Assembly: GCF_002896875.1 (NCBI RefSeq)
Contig: NZ_CP023278.1
Coordinates: forward strand, 5,340,501 to 5,404,500
DNA: 64,000 nucleotides
Origin: Nostoc sp. CENA543
Lineage (GTDB): Bacteria > Cyanobacteriota > Cyanobacteriia > Cyanobacteriales > Nostocaceae
Direction: 5' to 3'
Position 1 is the first letter of the stretch, and each line of letters opens with the position of its first letter. Under the pieces are notes generated by a model, which worked only from the letters and a program-made list of their open reading frames with translations, ran no database searches and was not told the DNA's origin. Positions 45,391 to 53,981 of this stretch are shown here, piece after piece. Position numbers and translations under genes: made by a program.

Positions 45391-46002
45391 ATGATTAGCA
45401 CCAATACAGATAATTTCGTCAGCATTTTAACTCAAGTAGCAATTGCTTATCGAGAAAAAAATCATCCACTTCCTGCTACAGCAGCCATTGTCAATGCTTT
45501 GTTAGCCGCAGAAACAACAGCCAAACAACAAAGACTAAATTACGAATTCGATTCTTTAGTTGGTACGTGGCGTTTGTGTTTCGCTACTGGAACAAAAAAA
45601 GCCAGAGAACGCGGCGGAATTATTTTAGGTAAGGGTTGGTATGTCCCCAAACTGGCAAAAATTCAGATTTCTTTCAGTGCAGATTCAGAGACGGATAGCA
45701 ATAGAGGCGAAATTGGTAATCAGGTAAAATTGGGTGCGATTTTATTACAATTGACAGGGCCAGCTAAGTATTTAGGGAAGAAAAATATTCTGGCTTTTGA
45801 TTTTACTCAAATGTTCTTACAGTTATTTGGGCGCACTATTTACCAACAAAAAATTCGTTCTGGTAAAAGTCAATCTGAGGATTTTTACAATCAACCCATC
45901 GCTAAACAAGCGTTTTTCGCTTTCTTTTTAGTGAATGCAGATTTAATTGCAGCGCGTGGCCGAGGGGGAGGTTTGGCTTTATGGGTTCGAGAAAATGTTT
46001 AG
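45391..46002 (+). CDS. Hypothetical protein, possibly PAP/fibrillin-like
   Basis: I choose ATG 45391 over the GTG immediately before it, giving 203 residues. An N-terminal helix is followed by LVGTWRLCFATGTKKARERG, which resembles the opening GxWxLxYxT motif of PAP/fibrillin lipocalin-like proteins of plastids and cyanobacteria. Beta-rich sequence follows (KIQISFSADSE, VKLGAILLQLTGPAKY, ILAFDFTQMFLQLFG) and the C-terminus ends RGRGGGLALWVREN, a motif also found at the ends of fibrillins. The family call is tentative. No signal peptide is present. Confidence 0.6.
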   Translation: MISTNTDNFVSILTQVAIAYREKNHPLPATAAIVNALLAAETTAKQQRLNYEFDSLVGTWRLCFATGTKKARERGGIILGKGWYVPKLAKIQISFSADSETDSNRGEIGNQVKLGAILLQLTGPAKYLGKKNILAFDFTQMFLQLFGRTIYQQKIRSGKSQSEDFYNQPIAKQAFFAFFLVNADLIAARGRGGGLALWVRENV

Positions 46003-46047
46003 CTTTACTTTGCTAAAGATATCTAAGTTATGCTCCTTAGACATTGC

Positions 46048-46108
46048 TAGGGGAGGGTTCACCGAGATCATCGTTAATTATTCATGATATTTAATTAACC
46101 CACCCCTA
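46048..46108. terminator. Long hairpin between convergent genes
   Basis: TAGGGGAGGGTT at 46048-46059 pairs with AACCCACCCCTA at 46097-46108 with one A/A mismatch. It lies between convergent genes; no T-run. Confidence 0.35.
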
Positions 46109-46197
46109 CCGAGTCTCATTAGCTGCAAGCATAGCCGTGTTTGATAACTTGATTGGCTTTTATCGGGTAGTTAATGAGAATAGCAGATATCTTCAAT

Positions 46198-47109
46198 CTA
46201 AAATCCAAAATCCAAAATTGTTCGAGTGACTAACTGATTACCTTGTAAGTTCAAATGGATGTGGTCTTGATATAACGCTTGTGGGTTAGTATTGGCGTTG
46301 AAGATCGGCAGAAAATCAATATAAGCAATCTGCTGTGCTTGGGTAAAATCCTTGAGGCGTTGACGGGCTGTAATTTCGTAGTCACGGGGGCCTGGTTCAC
46401 CGAGTTCTCGCAGTAGAGGAGTCATCACCAACAGGAATTTACTCTGATTTTGCCTGGTTAACGCTTGAATTTGGGCAATTGCCTCTAGATTAACACCCAC
46501 GCGATCGCCTGCTTCTTTTTGTAATGCGGCTAGTTCAGGAATCGGCTGTTGCTTTTGGACATAACGCTGCCATACTTCTATTAATCCCAAAGCTGGTTTT
46601 TGATTTGGGTAGTTGCGATCGCGTCCTACTGGTAATGATGTTGGTGCGGTAGCAAATAAATCATCTGTGTTAATTAATAATACTAGTATCTGAGCTTGGA
46701 AAGTCCCATATTTCTTGAGATAAGCTAATTCATTTCTTGGCCCCCAAGAATTAGCGGAAGCATTTAATACTTCCGTTGGTTGCTGCTGAGACAAGCTAGC
46801 CATCAATAAACTAGAAATAGTATTAGCTTGGTCTGTCCACCATCCACCATTAACTATAGAATCTCCCAACATGAGAACTCGCCGTGTTGGTGGTGTCTGA
46901 GCTACCGCCCCACTCCGCATAGAATATTCATTAATTTCAATCAGATTACCAAAGCGACGAGTGCGTTGATTGGGTGCTAATAAATAGCCAATTTGGTCAT
47001 CAGCAACATAAGTGAGGGGATTACCAAAACCAAACAGCGATCGCAACCCAATCTCTAACAGCACTAAAGCTACTACCACCCCCCCTAAAATGAGCAAAAA
47101 TAATTTCAT
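46198..47109 (-). CDS. SGNH/GDSL-family hydrolase, membrane-anchored
   Basis: I choose ATG 47109 (MKLFLLILGGVVVALVLLE), with GGAGGG 8 bases upstream, over TTG 47115, giving 303 residues. One N-terminal membrane helix anchors a periplasmic domain. SGNH blocks are visible: RRVLMLGDSIVNGG (nucleophile Ser in GDS, about 80), NASANSWGPRNE (block with Asn), and DHIHLNLQGNQ (catalytic Asp and His) near the end. Such enzymes remove acyl groups from polysaccharides, lipids or peptidoglycan. Substrate unknown. It is 60 bases downstream of the VWD-protein gene on the same strand, so they may be co-transcribed. Confidence 0.85.
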   Translation of the reverse strand: MKLFLLILGGVVVALVLLEIGLRSLFGFGNPLTYVADDQIGYLLAPNQRTRRFGNLIEINEYSMRSGAVAQTPPTRRVLMLGDSIVNGGWWTDQANTISSLLMASLSQQQPTEVLNASANSWGPRNELAYLKKYGTFQAQILVLLINTDDLFATAPTSLPVGRDRNYPNQKPALGLIEVWQRYVQKQQPIPELAALQKEAGDRVGVNLEAIAQIQALTRQNQSKFLLVMTPLLRELGEPGPRDYEITARQRLKDFTQAQQIAYIDFLPIFNANTNPQALYQDHIHLNLQGNQLVTRTILDFGF

Positions 47110-47169
47110 CAGCAAACACCCTCCTAGTGATTCAGCCTCATAACTGAATTGAAAGTAAATAATTATACT

Positions 47170-48894
47170 CTAGAAAGGAAAACCAGGAATTTTCACAGGA
47201 ATCGGAATATTTATATGCGATCGCACTTCATCCAAGGCACGATTGACAGCCCGATCAACTACAGTATGAGTTAATACATTCACCATATTTTTAGCAAAGC
47301 CAGTTTCCCCTGTAAAGCCGACATCCAGAATACAGCCTTCGAGCATGAAATCATTGACTCCGGCTTGACGACAGACATTTTCGGCTTGGCTAATTTGGTT
47401 CGGCATCAGGGACGCTATATTATGGTAGCGTTTGGGAAAATTACGGTCTGTAAATGTTGCCGTTGATTGTCCCTTTTCATAATCAAATAGTGAGTCCTCT
47501 TGCTTGATGCGCCAACTATCACCGAAATCGCGGTAAAGTTTGTCAAAGTAGCTTTTTTGGAACTCATCTAGGGGAATGGGTGTTGGTAAAAAATTACTCA
47601 ACGCCAGTTTGACATTGCTATAGCTAGATTGACTAGGTATGAGTTTCCCACCGCGCGTTTTCAAGTCATTATTGACGTTACGATCAAAATCTCCTAACAA
47701 ACCCGTCATTTGTCCTTGATATTTGTTGGGAACTGTCACAGTCACATTCACAAATGGTAATCCTGCAACCTTAATCGGACGAATGATAACCTGTTCCCCG
47801 CGAGGACTTTCAATGGTGTATTCGCTGCTTTGTTTTTGCAGGAAACCACCATCAGGTAATTTCACTGTCTCATCTTTGAGGGTGATGACTTCCCCATTGA
47901 CTCGCAAAACCGCCTCAGATTTGCCGGAACTAGGAGCATAATAACCGATGCGATCGCTTCCTACTTTCACAGCCACAGCCGTATTTAAACTCAGTTCTTG
48001 TTTAGGGACTTTTTCTTGGCGAGTTTGAACAATAAACTTGCCATCAGTAGATTGTTCTAGGAGAAACTCACCCACTGTCTGGAAACTATAACGAAAACCA
48101 TCCAAGGTGATAATGTGGGGGTCGCCATAGCTGCTACCTGTTCCTTTATCGCCCGTATTTCCTGGATTAGAGGCGTTATCTGGTGAGTTATTACCATTAC
48201 TATCAGTGCCGTTAGTGCCACTAGTGCCGTTAGTGCCATTGTTAGTGCCGTTCCCAGAACCTGGACTAGCAGGCTGGAACAGCTCATTAGGTAGCTTCAC
48301 AGAACGATTGATATTTTCAGGATCTTCTGGTTCACAAGCTTGTCCCGGCCCTACTAAATAATTTTGATAATCATTGGGATCTGGGGTATCAGGGTTACTG
48401 TCACGCACCAAACTCGGAAGTCTCAGTCCGGTGGCTTTGAATTTATCGGCTGGACTAGGCCCAACGTCTTTGTATTTCGGGTTGGGTGGATGTGTGTGGT
48501 ACATCCCAACTGTGAAAATATTCTCAGTGTCCGGTGGTGGAAAGCCAATATCAACTTCTTTGTCACCCGTCGTGGGATCTCCAACTTTCACCGCCGAAAC
48601 AGAAAATTCTCCCGTTTGCTTGTTCCACTGAATCCATCGTCCTCGTTCAATTTGATCTTTCAGCCCAGCTTTCCAGTCTAAATCCATCGCCTCTTGTACG
48701 GCTTTGCTCGTAGCAATGCTGAGAATCCCAGGGAATTCTGGATGAGCTTCTTTACAACGGGTACTCAATCCGGCTTTGGCAACAGTAGACAAGTTGACCA
48801 ATAAGAGTAAAGTAGCTAGGAACAGAATTAAGGAGAATTTAACCCTGCCCAGAAATCGCCTGCACAGGATGAGGAGAGAGCGAATTGTTGACAT
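47170..48894 (-). CDS. Secreted JAMM-like plus von Willebrand factor D domain protein
   Basis: The product is 574 residues. A signal peptide ends near residue 41 (VNLSTVAKA). Residues about 50-190 contain HTHP at 133-136 with Ser147 and Asp150, the order of a JAMM/MPN zinc site (HxHP, spacer, SxxD), although the spacer of ten residues is longer than the usual seven. A Gly/Asn/Thr linker (210-254) follows. A VWD domain starts at about 256 (SYGDPHIITLDGFRYSF) and runs to about 420 with GLLGDFDRNVNND. The remainder (420-574) is VWD-associated sequence. VWD domains serve extracellular adhesion or assembly. Whether the JAMM-like part is an active protease is untested. Confidence 0.8.
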   Translation of the reverse strand: MSTIRSLLILCRRFLGRVKFSLILFLATLLLLVNLSTVAKAGLSTRCKEAHPEFPGILSIATSKAVQEAMDLDWKAGLKDQIERGRWIQWNKQTGEFSVSAVKVGDPTTGDKEVDIGFPPPDTENIFTVGMYHTHPPNPKYKDVGPSPADKFKATGLRLPSLVRDSNPDTPDPNDYQNYLVGPGQACEPEDPENINRSVKLPNELFQPASPGSGNGTNNGTNGTSGTNGTDSNGNNSPDNASNPGNTGDKGTGSSYGDPHIITLDGFRYSFQTVGEFLLEQSTDGKFIVQTRQEKVPKQELSLNTAVAVKVGSDRIGYYAPSSGKSEAVLRVNGEVITLKDETVKLPDGGFLQKQSSEYTIESPRGEQVIIRPIKVAGLPFVNVTVTVPNKYQGQMTGLLGDFDRNVNNDLKTRGGKLIPSQSSYSNVKLALSNFLPTPIPLDEFQKSYFDKLYRDFGDSWRIKQEDSLFDYEKGQSTATFTDRNFPKRYHNIASLMPNQISQAENVCRQAGVNDFMLEGCILDVGFTGETGFAKNMVNVLTHTVVDRAVNRALDEVRSHINIPIPVKIPGFPF

Positions 48895-49140
48895 GAAGCT
48901 GATCTCCGATTCGTAAAGATGGATATCTGTTATTAGGACTGGAACACTTTTTTTATGCCTGACTGAAGATTTTTAGTATAAAATTAAACACTCTTTTTAA
49001 TAACAAGCCGTAAAATTAATGTGGAAAACGTTGCAAAGCTTAAACAAATTCTTATGTTAAAGATAACCCTATCTGCGTAGAGAAAGACTAAGATGAAAAC
49101 GGACAAATTAGCACTGTAATAAAGGGAGAACTACAAAGCT

Positions 49141-49281
49141 ATGTCCGACCTAAATCGAGGAATTATGAAATTTGATGGGGCAGACACCCCCAAAGTAGTC
49201 ACCATCTCTACTGTGTTACTATTGGGATCGATTGCTGTCCTGATTATTTGGGCGTTACAGTCTGCTTACGCTTTAAATTGA
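49141..49281 (+). CDS. 46-residue single-helix membrane protein, conserved type
   Basis: A complete small gene: ATG 49141, stop TGA 49279-49281. The sequence starts MSDLNRGIMKFDGADTPKVV and then has one membrane helix (ISTVLLLGSIAVLIIWALQ), ending SAYALN. GGGAG lies about 13 bases upstream. The layout (soluble N-terminal 20 residues, one helix, very short tail) is like small subunits of thylakoid complexes. I cannot assign it to one. A 9-bp hairpin (AGGACACTG at 49299-49307 and complement at 49319-49327) follows the stop and may end the transcript. Confidence 0.75.
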   Translation: MSDLNRGIMKFDGADTPKVVTISTVLLLGSIAVLIIWALQSAYALN

Positions 49282-49637
49282 GCCAATAGCAGCCTTCAAG
49301 GACACTGGACTACTCTGTCAGTGTCCTCAAAAAGTTGGTTTTTTCGGAATTTCACCGACGAAGTGGGAAAGCACAGAGCAAGCATCTCAAAAAAGCAAAA
49401 AGCTGATAAAATCAGCACTATGATTTCTTGCTTTTTCCCTAAGAGTGACGCTCCTAGCCTCTCTAACACCAATAGCGGCCAAGCTAGGCAATGCGTTGGT
49501 TAACCTTTTGCCTTTTACCTTTTTACTTTTGCCTTTTCTACTTGCGCCCTAAAATTTAGTAAAAATTGGCGGAAAAACTATAAAATTTTAGATTTGAGAT
49601 TTTAGGTGCAAAATCAATCTAAAATCCAAAATCCATA
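49282..49637. other. Spacer with hairpin and TTTTGCC repeats
   Basis: It holds the hairpin at 49299-49327 and a run of TTTTGCCTTTT-like units at about 49506-49540. A 60-codon frame at 49321-49503 overlaps the hairpin and is not called. Confidence 0.6.
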
Positions 49638-52514
49638 ATGAGAGAACTTTGGGGTGCTTTAGCTATTTTAATCGTCTGTCCCTTCTTGGGTGCGTTACCT
49701 GTAATCGCTTGGATTACTTACGCACTGAAGAAAAAGAACATAGCACAAATTGGGACAAGAAATATCAGTGTTTCTGCCGCTTTTTACCACGGTGGAACTA
49801 TAGCAGGGGTTTTGGCGGTAGCGTCAGAAGCCATCAAGGGTATGACTGCGGTTTATCTCACCCGTGCTTTCTTTCCAGAAGGGTCATTCTGGGAAATACT
49901 GGCTTTAATAGCCCTAGTCTTTGGTAGATACTCAATGGGACGAGGCGCGGGGACAACTAACGTAGTTTGGGGACTGTTAGTACATGATCCCCTGTTAACC
50001 TTGTTTGTGAGTTTACTGGCAATTATTAGCTTCACCCTGTTGCAGTCAAGAATTTTGGTAAAGTACGGGGTGTTACTCGTGTTTCCATTACTTGTAGCGA
50101 TTCTCCATGCTGAAGATTTCCCGAAAATTATTGCGGCTGTAGCCTTAGCGGCGTTACTAGGTTGGATTTATAAGAAAATACCCGATGATTTAAAGTTACC
50201 AGCCCAAGAAGTTGATGCCCAATCCCAAGCTGTATTTGAATATTTACGCGGCGATCGCGTTATTCTCTCTTTAGATGATGAGTTAGATACTGGCCTTGTC
50301 GGGCAAAAAGCCGCTACCTTATCACAAATTAAGCGTTGGGGTTATTCTGTCCCTAAAGGTTGGGTGCTAGTTCCTGGTGATGATCCCGAAAAATTATTAG
50401 CATTCCTCCAACCTTCTGATTTATCTCCTTTAGTAGTCCGTTCCTCCGCCATTGGGGAAGACTCCGAACAAGCCTCGGCTGCTGGACAATACGCCACAAT
50501 TATCCACGTCACCAGTAAGGCACAATTACAACAAGCCATTGTCGAAGTTAGGGAATCTTACAATTATCCAGCTGCAATACAGTATCGACGCGATCGCGGT
50601 TTACCCGACACAGCAATGGCGGTACTCATTCAACAACAAGTGCAGAGTGCTTATTCAGGGGTAGCTTTTAGCCGTGATCCCATCACCCAGCAAGGCGATG
50701 CAGTCATTATCGAAGCTCTACCTGGTAGCCCCACACAGGTCGTTTCTGGTAAAGTCACACCAGAACAATATCGCGCCTTTGTCGTCGAAACAGATAATCT
50801 TTCCTCCGTCCAGTTAGAAGGGACAGGACGAGTTCCCCAAGCAATTATCAAGCAAGTAGCATACTTAGCCCGCCGCATTGAAAAACGTTACCTGGGCGTA
50901 CCCCAGGATATTGAATGGAGTTACGACGGTCAAACCCTGTGGTTACTCCAAGCTAGACCAATTACTACTCTACTTCCCATCTGGACAAGAAAAATCGCCG
51001 CCGAGGTGATTCCTGGGGTAGTTCATCCCTTAACTTGGTCGATTAACCGTCCTTTAACTTGTGGCGTGTGGGGAGATATTTTTAGTTTAGTCTTAGGCGA
51101 TCGCGCCACAGGGCTAGACTTTGCCGCTACAGCCACACTGCATTACTCTAGAGCCTATTTTAACGCCTCCCTCTTAGGGGAGATTTTCCTGCGGATGGGA
51201 CTACCGCCCGAAAGTTTGGAATTTTTGACTAGAGGCGCGAAAATGACCAAACCCCCCTTGCAGTCCACCCTCAAAAATCTGCCAGGGTTATTAAAATTAC
51301 TCCAGCAAGAACTAAATTTAGAGAAAGAATTTAAACGAGACTATCAAAAAATCTTCATTCCTGGTTTGTCAAGATTAGCTAACGAAAGCACAGAAGAGTT
51401 AGAACCAGCAGCAATTTTAGAAAGGATAGATTTTAACCTAGAATTACTCCGTATCGGCACATATTACAGTATTTTAGCTCCCTTAAGTGCAGCCATCCGC
51501 CAGGGGATTTTTCGCGTCAAAGATGAGCAAATTGACAACAGCATCACCCCAGAAATAGCCGCTATGCGTTCCTTGAGAACCTTAGCCGCCGATGCCAAAC
51601 AGATACTAGCAGAGTGTGAGCCAGAGCAAGTATTGGATTTATTAAGCCAAACCCCAGAAGGGCAGAAAATTCTCTATGAATTAGAGGAATTATTAGAAGA
51701 TTACGGTTATTTAAGTGATGTGGGTACAAATATCGCCATCCCCACCTGGAAAGAAGAACCCCAACCCATCAAACAATTATTCGTCCAGTTAATTCAGTTA
51801 AGTGAACCAGACAAAATTAATCTAGAACCAAGTAAACGCAAACGCGGCATAGTCCAGCGACGGATAGACATTAAAGGCAGAGTTACAGAGGTTTATTCGC
51901 GGTTACTAGCTCAATTAAGATGGAAATTTTTAGCTTTAGAACAAATTTGGTTACAATCAAACTGGCTCAAACAACCAGGAGACATCTTCTTTTTAGAACT
52001 GGAAGAAGTGCGTTCACTAGTAGCCGATGCTAACCCCCAACTATTACAAGAATTAAACCAAAAGATTGCATTTAGGCGATCGCAATTCTTCCAAGATAGC
52101 CAAATCGAGCAAATTCCCCTCGTCGTCTACGGTGATATACCGCCCCATCCCACAACCACCATCGGTGTTTACTCAGACCAAATTTTACAAGGTATTCCCG
52201 CTAGCCACGGACAAGCCGAGGGACGGATCAAAGTAGTCAGAAACTTACAAAACCTACCAGAGATAGACAAAGACACAATCCTCGTAGTACCCTACACAGA
52301 TTCAGGCTGGGCCCCTTTACTAGTCAGGGCTGGCGGCTTAATTGCCGAAGCTGGGGGTAGACTTTCCCACGGTGCGATCGTCGCCCGTGAATACGGAATT
52401 CCCGCAGTCATGGATGTTAAAGGAGCTACATGGATTTTACAAGATGACCAACGAGTGAGAATCGATGGCTCTAGGGGTATTGTAGAACTATCGAACGATT
52501 TGAGACCGAGTTGA
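49638..52514 (+). CDS. Fusion of PlsY-like membrane domain with PEP/pyruvate phosphotransferase-like domains
   Basis: The product is 958 residues. Residues 1-190 are a multi-helix membrane domain with PlsY-like blocks (IGTRNISVSAAFYHGG, SEAIKGMTAVYL, FGRYSMGRGAGTTNVV), resembling glycerol-3-phosphate acyltransferase. Residues about 215-480 are a PEP/pyruvate-binding ATP-grasp domain (VGQKAATLSQIKRWGYSVPK, VVRSSAIGEDSEQASAAGQY, GVAFSRDP, PQDIEWSYDG). A linker of about 350 residues follows. The C-terminus is the mobile phosphohistidine domain (GGRLSHGAIVAREYGIPAVM) with catalytic His911. The soluble part looks like PEP synthase or rifampicin phosphotransferase-type enzymes. No TIM-barrel domain is obvious, so the acceptor is unknown. 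Confidence 0.82.
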   Translation: MRELWGALAILIVCPFLGALPVIAWITYALKKKNIAQIGTRNISVSAAFYHGGTIAGVLAVASEAIKGMTAVYLTRAFFPEGSFWEILALIALVFGRYSMGRGAGTTNVVWGLLVHDPLLTLFVSLLAIISFTLLQSRILVKYGVLLVFPLLVAILHAEDFPKIIAAVALAALLGWIYKKIPDDLKLPAQEVDAQSQAVFEYLRGDRVILSLDDELDTGLVGQKAATLSQIKRWGYSVPKGWVLVPGDDPEKLLAFLQPSDLSPLVVRSSAIGEDSEQASAAGQYATIIHVTSKAQLQQAIVEVRESYNYPAAIQYRRDRGLPDTAMAVLIQQQVQSAYSGVAFSRDPITQQGDAVIIEALPGSPTQVVSGKVTPEQYRAFVVETDNLSSVQLEGTGRVPQAIIKQVAYLARRIEKRYLGVPQDIEWSYDGQTLWLLQARPITTLLPIWTRKIAAEVIPGVVHPLTWSINRPLTCGVWGDIFSLVLGDRATGLDFAATATLHYSRAYFNASLLGEIFLRMGLPPESLEFLTRGAKMTKPPLQSTLKNLPGLLKLLQQELNLEKEFKRDYQKIFIPGLSRLANESTEELEPAAILERIDFNLELLRIGTYYSILAPLSAAIRQGIFRVKDEQIDNSITPEIAAMRSLRTLAADAKQILAECEPEQVLDLLSQTPEGQKILYELEELLEDYGYLSDVGTNIAIPTWKEEPQPIKQLFVQLIQLSEPDKINLEPSKRKRGIVQRRIDIKGRVTEVYSRLLAQLRWKFLALEQIWLQSNWLKQPGDIFFLELEEVRSLVADANPQLLQELNQKIAFRRSQFFQDSQIEQIPLVVYGDIPPHPTTTIGVYSDQILQGIPASHGQAEGRIKVVRNLQNLPEIDKDTILVVPYTDSGWAPLLVRAGGLIAEAGGRLSHGAIVAREYGIPAVMDVKGATWILQDDQRVRIDGSRGIVELSNDLRPS

Positions 52515-52543
52515 TTGGGGACTGGGGAGACAGACAGAAGACA

Positions 52544-52607
52544 GGGGGCAGGGGGCAGGGTGCAGGGGGAAATTTTTCTCCCCCTTGCCCCCTGCACCCT
52601 GCACCCA
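52544..52607. terminator. GC-rich hairpin after the fusion gene
   Basis: A G-rich arm (GGGTGCAGGGGGA and preceding GGGGGCAG units) is mirrored by a C-rich arm (TCCCCC, TTGCCCCCTGCACCC) with AATTTTTC between. Both gene neighbours read rightwards, so it would end or attenuate the upstream transcript. Confidence 0.45.
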
Positions 52608-52664
52608 TTCCTCTTCTATGCCCCATGCCCAAAATCTCAACATTTGGATAAATTTGGATAACTT

Positions 52665-53015
52665 ATGATCACGACATCATTAAGCGAAACACCAGAAGAA
52701 CCGGTTTCTCACAACCCAGAGATTAAAAAGAAAGTAATGCTAAGGTTTGGTGATTTACCCCACTTGACCAATTTTTCCCAAGCCCGTTTTGCACCTGGGC
52801 AAAAAGCCGCAGCCCACGCCCACCAAGATATGTGCGAGGTCTTTTTTGTAGAAGCAGGCGCAGGCATAATTTTCATTAACGGTCAAGAATACCCCCTACT
52901 TCCCGGAAACTGCGTCGCTGTAGAACCAGGAGAAATTCACGAAGTTGTAAACAACGGTACAAACGAATTAGTATTAACTTACTTCGGCTTAAGAGTAAAT
53001 GCAGTAATTAGTTGA
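52665..53015 (+). CDS. Cupin-domain protein
   Basis: The product is 116 residues and is a single cupin barrel. Motif 1 is present as FAPGQKAAAHAHQDMCEVFF (metal ligands His-His-Glu) and motif 2 as LLPGNCVAVEPGEIHEVVNN (third His). No other domain is present, so this is a small metal-binding beta barrel of unknown substrate; many are isomerases, dioxygenases or ligand sensors. It is 150 bases downstream of the fusion gene. Confidence 0.92.
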   Translation: MITTSLSETPEEPVSHNPEIKKKVMLRFGDLPHLTNFSQARFAPGQKAAAHAHQDMCEVFFVEAGAGIIFINGQEYPLLPGNCVAVEPGEIHEVVNNGTNELVLTYFGLRVNAVIS

Positions 53016-53105
53016 CTATTGACTATTGACTAATGACTATTGACTAATGACTATTGACTAATGACTATTGACTAATGACTATTGACTAATGACTATTGAC
53101 TATTG
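53014..53105. repeat. Heptanucleotide STRR, alternating GACTATT/GACTAAT
   Basis: About thirteen 7-bp units, mostly alternating GACTATT and GACTAAT so that 14 bp is the visible period, join the cupin stop codon to the end of the next, convergent gene; the last units overlap that gene's stop codon. Confidence 0.95.
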
Positions 53106-53981
53106 ACTACTAACAAAATAATCCACCTTCCCTAACCAAGATACGCTAGGAACTTGATAGGGTTGGAAATTCAAGCTTTCTAAACCACCAAATTTTACTA
53201 AATGAGACAAAAAATGTAGAGAACCAGTCAATAAATCACTGGCGTTAGGGATATTTTGATTTTCCGATGCTAACTGTGGTTGTAGCTTGACCAAGTTTTT
53301 CACAGACTTATAAACATTAGATGCTGTGCTAGATAACCCAATATAGGTAGATACAGTCAAACGCATCTTAGCTTCTACTGTATCTGGATTCTGGAGTATA
53401 TTTCCTGAAATATTTGCCCCAAAGCGGTTGGTGAGGAATGTTTGGATATGCACCGCATAGCTAGTAGCATCGTATTGCCTAATGGCCTGAGAGATGGTAA
53501 GTTTGCGATCGCGATTTAATAGATTACCGATGACATAAGCTGCTACATTAGCACTACAGTCAGTATCACTGGCCAATCTTCGCAAAGCTTCATCAAGACT
53601 AATTTTGTTAGTAGGATCAGATTGGGAACGATAAAAAACAATTGCAGAACCAATATCTCCCGCCCATGAAGTGTGGTCGCCAGTCCAACTAGTTAAATCA
53701 GACTTGCGTATTCCCTGTTGATTAATTTGGTCGGAAAGAGACGCAATAAAATGACCAAAATCAACTTTCTCACCACTTAACGCTACTTCTAAACTCAGCT
53801 TTCCCTGAAATTCTCCTTGAATATAGTTCTGGTTATACCCTGTCGCTAACGTCCATAACTTAGTTGTATACTGCGGTTTTGTATATCCCCGCAGCTGATT
53901 AGCTATTTCGTAAACAGATTGGCCAAGGTTGTCTTTTTCTATTTTTTCAATAAATTTTAACGCTTCTGTTAATTCAGCCAT
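53100..53981 (-). CDS. Unknown soluble protein
   Basis: The product is 293 residues, soluble, with no signal peptide. I do not recognise the family. Visible features are an Asp/His-bearing stretch (LTSWTGDHTSWAGDIGSA, about 96-113) that looks like a conserved functional loop, followed by CSANVAAYVIGNLLNRD and a basic helical C-terminus. Gly-Asp pairs with nearby His suggest a hydrolase-like site, but this is a guess. Its stop codon lies within the STRR array, which means the last codons are shaped by repeat sequence. Confidence 0.75.
   Translation of the reverse strand: MAELTEALKFIEKIEKDNLGQSVYEIANQLRGYTKPQYTTKLWTLATGYNQNYIQGEFQGKLSLEVALSGEKVDFGHFIASLSDQINQQGIRKSDLTSWTGDHTSWAGDIGSAIVFYRSQSDPTNKISLDEALRRLASDTDCSANVAAYVIGNLLNRDRKLTISQAIRQYDATSYAVHIQTFLTNRFGANISGNILQNPDTVEAKMRLTVSTYIGLSSTASNVYKSVKNLVKLQPQLASENQNIPNASDLLTGSLHFLSHLVKFGGLESLNFQPYQVPSVSWLGKVDYFVSSQ

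Noticed and set aside
49321-49503. 60-codon frame downstream of the 46-residue membrane protein
   Set aside because: Begins inside the hairpin that follows that gene, no ribosome-binding site, no resemblance.
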